Below are positions 1 through 6,092 of a DNA stretch of 7,298 nt, piece by piece. Numbering within the stretch: the stretch's first letter is position 1; each line of letters opens with the position of its first letter. The position numbers and the translations under genes were made by a program. Under the pieces are notes generated by a model. It did not search any database. It saw only the letters and a program-made list of their open reading frames with translations, and was not told where the DNA came from. The stretch is taken from contig CAYNAW010000058.1 in assembly GCA_964395545.1 (NCBI GenBank), forward strand, positions 1-7,298, given 5' to 3'. The DNA comes from CAYGVX01 sp964395545 (GTDB lineage Archaea; Thermoproteota; Bathyarchaeia; Bathyarchaeales; SOJC01).

Positions 1-285
1 TTCTGGAAAGAGTATTTTCTTCGTGTTGGCTTTACAGTTGGGGCATTCCCGCTCGCTTGTCTTGTAGAGTGTCCCGCAGTATGGACATTCGATCCTCAGC
101 ATTTCGTTGAAGTGTCTATCCACGACATCTATTTTCTTCTTTCGGATTTCCTTCTCGCTTTCTATTTTCGAGGAAGAGTGAGCAAACCAGAGGGCTGCGA
201 TCGTGATTCCCATGAACATGAGTGCGAAGGTTGCGACTATCTGCCACGCCAATTCTGCTGCCAACCTCGCGTCGCCGATTAACAT
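1..285 (-). CDS. Membrane-anchored zinc-ribbon protein, partial (C-terminus cut by window edge)
   Basis: I read this frame directly from the reverse strand; it is open to base 1 without a stop, so the C-terminus lies outside the window. From the ATG at 285 it gives 95 residues. Residues about 11-35 are a single hydrophobic segment (VATFALMFMGITIAALWF core) that looks like a membrane anchor. Residues 37-60 are charged and rich in Lys and Glu. They are followed by a zinc ribbon with two knuckles, CPYC (Cys67, Cys70) and CPNC (Cys81, Cys84). This layout of membrane helix, charged linker and small zinc ribbon is common in archaeal proteins of unknown role. The ATG was chosen because it directly precedes the hydrophobic segment and has a weak AGGA upstream; the frame stays open upstream to a TGA at 346-348, so a TTG start at 342 is possible. 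It is divergent from the Hcp-like gene. No specific function can be assigned. Confidence 0.7.
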   Translation of the reverse strand, partial: MLIGDARLAAELAWQIVATFALMFMGITIAALWFAHSSSKIESEKEIRKKKIDVVDRHFNEMLRIECPYCGTLYKTSERECPNCKANTKKILFPE

Positions 286-545
286 TCTGGTTCCTGCTTG
301 AGTTGGCAGAGACTCACTTAGCCTTTGTGAATTGCTTGTCAAAATTCAGAATGCGTGTGCAGACTCTGCAGTGGATGTTCTCATGCCATGAGGCTCTATG
401 GCAACGACAGGTTAGCGGGCGGATCTGATCATAGCATTAGATGTGCGCGCATCGATTTTCGCACGATCGGCTTCTAGAAGATTTTTTCCATAAGTAATTA
501 ACGCCGACTGGCCGACATTATATTGAGAAAGGAGGAGGTGAGATT
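286..545. promoter_or_regulatory. Divergent intergenic region between zinc-ribbon gene and Hcp-like gene
   Basis: This spacer separates two genes that point away from each other, so it should hold both promoters. I see no convincing reading frame, tRNA or repeat in it. AT-rich stretches at 491-500 (taagtaatta) and 516-524 (cattatatt) are the only TATA-like candidates for the plus-strand gene. The first is better placed for a leadered transcript that includes the ribosome binding site at 534. A perfect 10-bp palindrome, CTTCTAGAAG, lies at 471-480 and is followed by six Ts; it has no loop and may be chance. Confidence 0.35.
534..541 (+). promoter_or_regulatory. Ribosome binding site GGAGGTGA for the Hcp-like gene
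   Basis: GGAGGTGA is a full eight-base match to the archaeal 16S anti-Shine-Dalgarno. Its GGAGG core ends seven bases before the ATG at 546. It fixes the start of the Hcp-like gene upstream of the frameshift and shows that the signal-peptide-like N-terminus was meant to be translated. Confidence 0.75.
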
Positions 546-1150
546 ATGTTCAAGAAAAGGAAACTCATGGTTCTGGGTTTGGCCACGGTGTGCATTATGG
601 CTGCGTTTGCGCTCGGCGGGAATCCTGTCGGCGTGTCTTCAAGCGATGAAGTCACAGTTGAATATTCCAACATCTTCTTGAGATAGATGGCATACCCGGC
701 GAATCATTGGACAGTGCCCATCCGGATGAGATTGAGATAACGGCCTTCAGCTGGGGTGAGAGCATTGGAAGCACGGTCATCCCAAGCCGAAGCGGCATGG
801 GAGCAAGTCTGGTGAGCATGCGCGACTTCCAATTCCAAGCGAGGTTCAGCAGAGCTTCGCCTCGACTTTTCCACGCCTGCGCTTCTGGGAAGTACATAAG
901 TCACGCCGTTCTCTCAGTGCAAACGTCATCGCCAGAAAGTCCAATTGACTACATAACGTGGAGATTCGAAGAACTGATTATCACTTCTTTTGATACCACA
1001 GCTGCTCCTTTTGACTCGATGCCCGTTGACGAGTTCAGCATATCCTTCGGAAGAATCAGAGTGGTATACCGCCGGATAGGCCCCGATGGAAACGTTGTGG
1101 AAGCCATTACAGTCGGTTGGAATCTGAAAACAAACAGCGACTGGAGCTAA
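546..1150 (+). pseudogene. Hcp-family (T6SS tube protein-like) secreted protein, interrupted by one frameshift
   Basis: From the ATG at 546 the frame reads 46 codons and stops at TAG 684-686. The frame that begins at GAG 680-682 then carries the rest to the TAA at 1148-1150. Restoring one missing base near 680 gives about 201 residues that match the Hcp family (PF05638) from end to end: FLEIDGIPGES (about 44-54), H59 and DEIEI, FSWG (68-71), MRDFQF, SP.L..ACASGK (105-116), FEELIITS (141-148), VDEFSISFGRI (161-171) and GWNLKTN (191-197). Hcp proteins stack as hexameric rings to form the inner tube of type VI secretion systems. Bacterial Hcp is about 160-170 residues with no signal peptide. Here there are about 35 extra N-terminal residues with a Lys/Arg-rich start and a hydrophobic core (LMVLGLATVCIMAAFALG), like a Sec signal or anchor. 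The family assignment is strong. Whether the break is a real mutation, an assembly error or recoding is open. No other secretion gene is in view. Confidence 0.85.
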
Positions 1151-1189
1151 TGACAACTATCCCTCCCCTCAGCTACCTCAACCCTTTTT

Positions 1190-1448
1190 CTACCAAGCTT
1201 CTGGATGAGCATAAGCACGTGCCAGAAATTGTACTCCTGTGAAAATCAGCGTATCCATCTATGTCTTCTGAAGTGGCTCCCCGTTCCACGACTTTTTTGA
1301 AGTCTCCGACCTTCATTGCAGTTTCCATTGTTAAGTCTCTTCACAGGATTTCTTCAGCTTCAGGCTTTTCATCACGACCGTCCAGAAGGCTCACCTGACT
1401 GGAGGCATCTAAAGCCTTTTTATGGCCTGGATCACGCGTACGTGTTCA
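1190..1448 (-). pseudogene. Possible decayed reading frame of unknown family
   Basis: The stretch 1151-1523 has no intact gene. On the reverse strand, however, protein-like sequence can be followed through several breaks. One frame from about 1448 reads ALDASSQVSLLDGRDEKPEA and EEIL, then an in-frame TGA at 1341-1343. It continues with RDLTMETAMKVGDFKKVVER and GATSEDID. After an apparent one-base shift near 1258-1262, another frame gives TLIFTGVQFLARAYAHPEAW and a TAG at 1190-1192. The intact part from ATG 1328 is only 51 codons (stop 1173-1175) and has no good ribosome binding site. The stretches read like real helical protein, and the breaks suggest a degraded gene. I do not recognise the family, and chance remains possible. 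The rest of the spacer holds only the promoter of the next operon. Confidence 0.25.
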
Positions 1449-1474
1449 CTTGTTTTGATGCATGCGTGAAGATA

Positions 1475-1484
1475 GCATAATTAA
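1475..1484 (+). promoter_or_regulatory. Candidate TATA box for the DUF917-M20 operon
   Basis: The AT-rich run cataattaat lies about 40-50 bases before the TTG start at 1524. It would place a transcription start near 1505-1510, just before the ribosome binding site GGTGA at 1513-1517. Position and composition fit an archaeal promoter, but the match to the TATA consensus is loose. Confidence 0.3.
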
Positions 1485-1523
1485 TCTTGGCAAAGTCTAT
1501 TCTATTGGTTAGGGTGAATCGAG

Positions 1524-2597
1524 TTGAGACTCCTTAGCTTTCAGGACCTGCTAGATTTGAAAGACGGGGCTGCGGTCTTTTCGGCTGGAGGAGGAGGTAG
1601 TCCTGAAGCCGGTCAAAGAATTGTTGATAGGCTAGTCTCAGAAGGATACGAGTCAAAGTTGGTAGCGCCCTCTGAGGTTCCATCAGAAGCCAAAGTAGTG
1701 AACTTTGCATGTGTCGGCGCAACTAGTGCGATTGAATATCACTCCGACGCTGCGGTGAAAACTTTAAGGGCATTGGAAGAATTCGCCGGCTTTTCGGCCT
1801 ACGCCGTAATTCCTGTGGAGCTGGGGGGCTTTAACACATTAGTGGCCGTTGATGTTGCTGCGAGATGTGGTATTCCTGTAGTGGATGCTGATGGTGCTGG
1901 GCGGTCCGTTCCTGAGGTTCATCTCAAAGTCTATACGATCGACGATATTCCGCTGACTCCCATGATCGTTTCAGATGTATCTGGAAGGAATGTAGTCATC
2001 ATTAGAGAGACGTTGAACTCCGAAGTTTGTGAAAGAATCGCTCGTCTGCTTGCTGGTGAATGGGGCCAAAGCGCTTATACGGCGAGAAGAATTCTCACCG
2101 GCGCTCAAGTGCAAGCTTCGCCTGTTCAATTGAGCTTGACGAGGTCCATGCAGATAGGACGATTGCTGAGAACTGCGACGAAGCCTTTGGAGGCTGTTCT
2201 AAAGGAAACAGGTGGTCGTAGCCTTTTCGACGGCGTTGTGGATTCGGTGAAGCAGTCAACTGAATCTGGTTTCACTTTCATCAGCATTAGAATTCAAGGA
2301 GTTCGTTGGTGCACTGGAAGCATAATGGAATTAAAGGTCAAGAATGAGGTGCTTGCGGCTTACAGAGACGGCAGACTTGTTGCCTTGGCGCCTGATATTA
2401 TCACCCCTTTACATTTCGGCACCGGCCGATGTGTAACCGCTGAAAGAATCGAGAAGGGTGAGGCGTTGGTAGTCGCAGGTATTCCCGCGCCCTTGAAATG
2501 GAGAAGTCCAAGAGGATTAGGATTATGGGAAGAGGTTTTAAGGAGAGCAAGAATAGGGGATACATATGTGCCGCTTGAGCAGTTAGCTGAAGCGTAA
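1524..2597 (+). CDS. DUF917 family protein (S-methyl thiohydantoin desulfurase-type)
   Basis: This 357-residue protein reads across its whole length as the DUF917 family, whose domains have been renamed S-methyl thiohydantoin desulfurase N and C (S-Me-THD). Members are about 350-370 residues and often sit beside hydantoinases or amidohydrolases. Visible hallmarks are AGGGGSP (21-27), VIPVELGGFN (95-104) and VDADGAGRSVPE (120-131) in the N-terminal domain. The C-terminal domain contains VKNEVLAAYRDG (272-283) and LAPDIITPLHFGTG (288-301). No signal peptide or membrane segment is seen, so it should be cytoplasmic. The TTG start is supported by GGTGA at 1513-1517, seven bases upstream, and by an N-terminus (LLSFQDLLDL) typical of the family. 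It is the first gene of an operon with an M20 amidohydrolase. The likely job is turnover of a hydantoin- or thiohydantoin-like ring or a related amino-acid derivative; the exact substrate is not known. Confidence 0.85.
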   Translation: MRLLSFQDLLDLKDGAAVFSAGGGGSPEAGQRIVDRLVSEGYESKLVAPSEVPSEAKVVNFACVGATSAIEYHSDAAVKTLRALEEFAGFSAYAVIPVELGGFNTLVAVDVAARCGIPVVDADGAGRSVPEVHLKVYTIDDIPLTPMIVSDVSGRNVVIIRETLNSEVCERIARLLAGEWGQSAYTARRILTGAQVQASPVQLSLTRSMQIGRLLRTATKPLEAVLKETGGRSLFDGVVDSVKQSTESGFTFISIRIQGVRWCTGSIMELKVKNEVLAAYRDGRLVALAPDIITPLHFGTGRCVTAERIEKGEALVVAGIPAPLKWRSPRGLGLWEEVLRRARIGDTYVPLEQLAEA

Positions 2598-2623
2598 TTG
2601 TGTCACGTTTTGAAGGTGGTCAT

Positions 2624-4048
2624 TTGGCTGATGAAAAGAATACTGCCCTTGAGTGGGTCTCTCGAAACCAAGATCGCTATATCAGAATCAGCGATAGGAT
2701 ATGGGAATTCGCTGAGCTCGGCTTGGTCGAGTTCGAATCTTCCTTGCTCTTAGCAGATGAGTTGGAGAAGCATGGTTTTGGGGTTCAACGTGGAATCGCA
2801 GGAATGCCCACCGCCTTTGTGGCGACGTGGGGCGACGGACGCCCTGTTGTTGGTGTGATGGGTGAATATGATGCGCTTCCCGGAATGTCTCAAAAAAGAC
2901 TTCCTTCACAGGAGCCCTTGGAGGCTGGAAAGCCAGGACATGGCTGTGGACACAACATTCATGGAACAAGTGGCTTGATGGCCGCCGCAGCCGTCAAGCA
3001 CGCTATGAAGAAGCATAAGATCAAAGGGACGATCAAATTCTTTGGTTGTCCCGCTGAAGAGAATTTCTCTGGCAAAATCTTCATGGTTCGCGAAGGCTGT
3101 TTCGACGCGGTCGACGCCGTCATAAGCCATCATCCCAATGATATGAATGCGGTCGATTTGAGAAGCAGCCTCGCCTTGAACTCGGCGAAATTCCATTTCT
3201 GGGGGCAAGCTTCTCACGCTGGGGGTTCACCGGACCAAGGAAGAAGTGCGTTAGATGCGGTGGAGTTGATGAACACGGGAGTGAATTTTCTCAGGGAGCA
3301 TGTGATTCAAGATGCTCGAATACACTATGTGATCGAAAAAGGCGGAGATCAGCCGAACGTTGTTCCGGCGTACGCGAGAAGTTGGTATTACGTCCGAGCC
3401 CCCGAACGAGAGCAAGTAGAGTTCATATACGATTGGATTCTGGACATCGCCAGGGGCGCAGCGATGATGACGCGAACACAAGTGACGACCGAGTTTCTAG
3501 AGGGAATCTATGATTTGGTTCCCAATCGGCCCATCGTTGACCTCATCGTAAAGAACATGCGGGAGATCGGGCTTCCCGAATACGACGACGAAGACTTGAA
3601 ATTTGCGCGAGCAATTGCTGCAACCATACCCCGAGACACCAAGATTTCTCAACTGAGGAAATCTAAGCGGCCACACTGGGAAAGGCTCATGGATAAATTG
3701 ATAGACGATGAGATTCCTGAACCGTGGGGCGAAGGAGAGACCATACATGGCAGTACCGACGTCGCTGACGTCAGTTGGCAGGTGCCGACAGTGGAGTTTG
3801 GCACGGCGACTTGGATCCTGGGAACACCGGCTCATTCATGGCAGGCGGTGGCTCAGAGCGGCGTTGGAATTGGGCACAAGTCATTAATCTTTTCAGCAGA
3901 AACAATGGCTACTACGGTACTCGATCTCCTCACGAAGAACGCGTACGTTAAGGATGCTAAGAGAGAGCATGCTCAGCGAACAAAGGGCAAGAAGTACAAG
4001 TCTCCTCTTCCGAAGGGTCAAAAGCCTCCTTTGAATGCATGGATATGA
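2624..4048 (+). CDS. M20 family amidohydrolase, AbgB-like
   Basis: This is a cytoplasmic metal-dependent amidohydrolase of peptidase family M20, subfamily M20D, closest in layout to AbgB, the B subunit of p-aminobenzoyl-glutamate hydrolase (481 residues). Counted from an upstream GTG at 2600 (482 residues), it shows GEYDALPG (88-95), GHGCGHN (113-119; Cys116 and His118 are likely metal ligands), PAEE (151-154; catalytic and ligand Glu), SHHP (His178), the dimerisation-domain signature SHAGGSPDQGRSALDAV (205-221), GSTDVADVSW (384-393) and TPAHSW (His412). All expected catalytic residues are present. The C-terminal SPLPKGQKPP also matches AbgB. I prefer TTG 2624 as the start because AAGGTGGT (2613-2620) precedes it at good spacing, while GTG 2600 has no ribosome binding site. 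It follows the DUF917 gene by 26 bases (2 if GTG is used), so the two are co-transcribed. Substrate is inferred only as an acylated or aryl amino acid. Confidence 0.88.
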   Translation: MADEKNTALEWVSRNQDRYIRISDRIWEFAELGLVEFESSLLLADELEKHGFGVQRGIAGMPTAFVATWGDGRPVVGVMGEYDALPGMSQKRLPSQEPLEAGKPGHGCGHNIHGTSGLMAAAAVKHAMKKHKIKGTIKFFGCPAEENFSGKIFMVREGCFDAVDAVISHHPNDMNAVDLRSSLALNSAKFHFWGQASHAGGSPDQGRSALDAVELMNTGVNFLREHVIQDARIHYVIEKGGDQPNVVPAYARSWYYVRAPEREQVEFIYDWILDIARGAAMMTRTQVTTEFLEGIYDLVPNRPIVDLIVKNMREIGLPEYDDEDLKFARAIAATIPRDTKISQLRKSKRPHWERLMDKLIDDEIPEPWGEGETIHGSTDVADVSWQVPTVEFGTATWILGTPAHSWQAVAQSGVGIGHKSLIFSAETMATTVLDLLTKNAYVKDAKREHAQRTKGKKYKSPLPKGQKPPLNAWI

Positions 4049-4201
4049 CCCCGCGTGTAGGGGGTTCAGCGCGTGTGCGGCCGCACGTCCTCCTGCATTT
4101 CCATTCCTAATGCGCGTGCATGGGTGGAAGTTGGAACAGTGACCAGCGGAAATAGCCCCCGCGGACTCTGCCCTTTTCGGCGTTTTCGACTGCAGCTCCG
4201 C
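4049..4201. other. Convergent spacer with small hairpin and 12-bp palindrome
   Basis: The plus-strand operon and the minus-strand DUF72 pair end facing each other here. ACCCC (4048-4052) can pair with GGGGT (4061-4065) around an 8-base loop directly at the M20 stop codon, and GTGCGGCCGCAC (4075-4086) is a perfect palindrome. Neither is followed by a T-run on the plus strand, so a terminator role is only a guess. Nothing protein-like is seen. Confidence 0.3.
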
Positions 4202-5017
4202 CTAGAAATAGTCGCTTAGACCGGTTTGTTTTCTGCCTATTCTCTTCTTTGCTTCCGCTTGTTGTGGGGTTAGACGTTGGATTCTTTCGATCAGACTGAG
4301 GCAGTTTTCTGGAGCATAGCCGTGGAAGTGGTTGTTGAAGTAGCCACAGACACGCTTCACTTGTTTCGATGCCTCCGCGATTTTTGGAATCCATGGCTCA
4401 AGTTCCTCCGTTTTGTATAGATAGTTGAACCATGGCTTTTCGCCGTGTCCATGCCAGCGGAAGTATGTGAAGTCGGTTGTGATGTGGACATCGGGTGGAA
4501 GCAGTGGTTCGTCGACGTTTGTGTAGGCGATGTTGTGTTGTTTCAGTTGCTGCCATGTTTCTTCTCTGAGCCAGGAATGGTTTCTGAATTCGACGGCAAA
4601 CCTGAATTGGGGTGGCAGAATGTTAAAGAAGGCTTCTAGGTTGTCGGGGTTGTAGTCGTAGCTGGGTGGTAGTTGAATGAGCAGGCAGGCGAGTTTTCCG
4701 TTTAGCTGCAGCGGCTCCATGACTCTCAGAAAGCTCTCGAGGTCAGCAGTTACGTCTGACTTCAAGCCGAGTTTCTTCTCATGGGTTATTATTTTCGGAA
4801 GTTTGGCGGTGAAGACGAAGTCTGATGGGGAGTATCGGAGCCATCCCATGACGGTTCCTTTCGATGGGTAGCGGTAGAATGTGGAGTCGATTTCCACGGT
4901 TGGGAAGACTCGTGAGTAAGCTCGAAGCTTGTGTTTTTCGCCTTTCATGTAGAATGGGCCTTCCCATTCCTTGTAGCTCCATCCCGATGTGCCTAGCAGA
5001 ATCTTGCTATCGTTCAT
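4202..5017 (-). CDS. DUF72 (YecE-like) family protein
   Basis: This 271-residue protein is a full-length DUF72 / YecE-family member, a TIM-barrel-like family of unknown biochemical activity found widely in bacteria and archaea. Hallmarks in order are LLGTSGWSY (7-15), VEIDSTFYRYPS (41-52), FVFTAKLPKIITHEKKL (67-83), LLIQLPPS (112-119), AVEFRNHSWL (141-150), YFRWHGHG (185-192) and VCGYFNNHFHGYAPENC (223-239). These cover the conserved blocks of the family, so it looks intact. The ATG at 5017 is preceded by GGAG with 8-base spacing. The ATG overlaps the TGA of the upstream DUF72 gene in an ATGA junction, so the two are translationally coupled and probably work together. No signal peptide or membrane helix is seen, so it should be cytoplasmic. 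The end lies 154 bases from the convergent M20 gene. Confidence 0.9.
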   Translation of the reverse strand: MNDSKILLGTSGWSYKEWEGPFYMKGEKHKLRAYSRVFPTVEIDSTFYRYPSKGTVMGWLRYSPSDFVFTAKLPKIITHEKKLGLKSDVTADLESFLRVMEPLQLNGKLACLLIQLPPSYDYNPDNLEAFFNILPPQFRFAVEFRNHSWLREETWQQLKQHNIAYTNVDEPLLPPDVHITTDFTYFRWHGHGEKPWFNYLYKTEELEPWIPKIAEASKQVKRVCGYFNNHFHGYAPENCLSLIERIQRLTPQQAEAKKRIGRKQTGLSDYF

Positions 5018-5925
5018 AGGATTTTCTCCAGTTCTCGTGTTACTTCTTGAGTGTTGCGGTAGGTTTTTTCAGGTATGCGCCTGAGCAGTTTCGATAGGTG
5101 GATTCTCTGTTGTTCGTTCAGGTCGACTACTTTCCAGCCTTGGTGTTCGATTAGCTGAGCTTTCGTCGCTGGGAATTGGGCGTCTTCCTCGAGGACCGCT
5201 TTTGCAGATTTGATTCCGGTGTATGCGGTTACAGGTATGAATGTTCCTGATTCTATGTATTTCTTGAATCTGGCTGCGTCGGTGTTCATGCGTAGTCCAT
5301 GGAATGTTATGATTGCCATTCGTGCCTCTGACTTGAGTATCTTCTGGTTAACTTCGTCTAGTTCCTCGTCAGTGAATTGGTAGATGTTGTGTTTTCCCTT
5401 TCCGAAAACTCGAGTGTAGACGGTGTCAGCGTAGTATGAGACTTCTTCCTTTGACAGGTCGACTGAGTGGATAATGTCGAAGTCATGCACGAGTCTTGCG
5501 AGCTTCGTGGTCATTAGGCTTCTTGTTTCCCATGCGAGGCGGATGCCTTTGTGGTTTGTGGTTGAAAGGAACGCGCGTGCCTGTTCCACCGCGTTGTCGT
5601 CGAAGGCATAGCCTGCCGGGGTCAAGAGATGTAGGACAGGCGCGTCGAGGGCTCTGCAGACGGTTACCATCTGGTTGAAAACCATGTGGGCCTCATCGTT
5701 GGGCTTCAGCCCGATTTTGTGAGTCAAGTCTTGGTGGCATCTTACGGTGAACGTGAAGTTGCTGGGCACAGTACGTCGCCAGGCTTCCACCATTCTTATG
5801 CTTGGGTATTTGTAGAAGGTGGAGTTTACTTCGACGAAGTTGAAGTTTTCAGAGTACGCCTTCAGGGACGGCTTGTTTGGAACCTTGAAGTATGTCCAAC
5901 CGCCTGTCCCGATGAGGTATTCCAT
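5014..5925 (-). CDS. DUF72 family protein with DUF2795-like C-terminal extension
   Basis: This 303-residue protein is a second, divergent DUF72 member. The N-terminal 220 residues show LIGTGGWTYF (4-13), FVEVNSTFYKYPS (30-42), FTVRCHQDLTHKIGL (59-73), LAWETRSL (130-137), YTRVFGKGKHNIYQFTDEEL (170-189) and ITFHGLRMNTDAARFKKY (206-223). It departs from its neighbour at several blocks: GTGGW for GTSGW, WETR for EFRNHSW, and FGKGKHN replaces the YFRWHG block. After about residue 235 there is an added segment, with FPATKAQLIEHQGW (251-264) and LLRRIPEKTYRNTQEVTREL (280-299). It resembles the small helical DUF2795 domain, in which a 'PA(S/T)K..L' helix precedes an 'LP...Y.s..EV' helix; that match is from memory. 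The ATG at 5925 has a strong ribosome binding site (AAAAGGAGGGAG) upstream. It is first in the DUF72 pair and divergent from the polymerase operon. Function is unknown. Confidence 0.85.
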   Translation of the reverse strand: MEYLIGTGGWTYFKVPNKPSLKAYSENFNFVEVNSTFYKYPSIRMVEAWRRTVPSNFTFTVRCHQDLTHKIGLKPNDEAHMVFNQMVTVCRALDAPVLHLLTPAGYAFDDNAVEQARAFLSTTNHKGIRLAWETRSLMTTKLARLVHDFDIIHSVDLSKEEVSYYADTVYTRVFGKGKHNIYQFTDEELDEVNQKILKSEARMAIITFHGLRMNTDAARFKKYIESGTFIPVTAYTGIKSAKAVLEEDAQFPATKAQLIEHQGWKVVDLNEQQRIHLSKLLRRIPEKTYRNTQEVTRELEKIL

Positions 5926-6092
5926 TAATCTCCCTCCTTTTTACTTTCACGGCGGTGTACATTAGTTTTCGTGAACGCCTTCACTTTCACTCTACTCTGC
6001 CCTCTCCATGGAAATCTGTTGCTGCCAAATTCTTAAGAGCTTTGGAATCCCTCTTGGTAACCCCGGCGTCAAGGAGAAAGGAGGCCTAATAC
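5926..6092. promoter_or_regulatory. Divergent promoter region between DUF72 pair and RadA-like/PolB operon
   Basis: These 167 bases separate two divergent operons and should hold both promoters. On the plus strand AAAGGAGG (6077-6084) is a strong ribosome binding site eight bases before the TTG at 6093. The best TATA-like run upstream of it is aaattcttaa at 6027-6036, which is weak. On the minus strand the ribosome binding site for the DUF72 gene is at about 5930-5941. A plus-strand ATG at 6008 opens a frame that crosses this region, but it has no family resemblance. Confidence 0.4.

Noticed and set aside
222..428. Plus-strand open frame of 68 codons
   Set aside because: It overlaps the zinc-ribbon gene's start on the other strand, has no ribosome binding site, and its Arg/Leu-rich translation looks like an antisense shadow.
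471..487. Palindrome CTTCTAGAAG followed by a T-run as a terminator
   Set aside because: The palindrome has no loop, and it sits between divergent genes where no transcript is expected to end.
675..686. Programmed -1 frameshift site in the Hcp-like gene
   Set aside because: There is no X XXY YYZ slippery heptamer at the junction and no obvious downstream stem-loop; mutation or sequence error is simpler.
652..1156. Three minus-strand open frames across the Hcp-like gene
   Set aside because: They are antisense to a frame with clear Hcp family motifs and show no family features themselves.
2688..3835. Several minus-strand open frames of 76-112 codons
   Set aside because: All lie antisense to the M20 amidohydrolase, whose catalytic motifs are intact; they are shadows.
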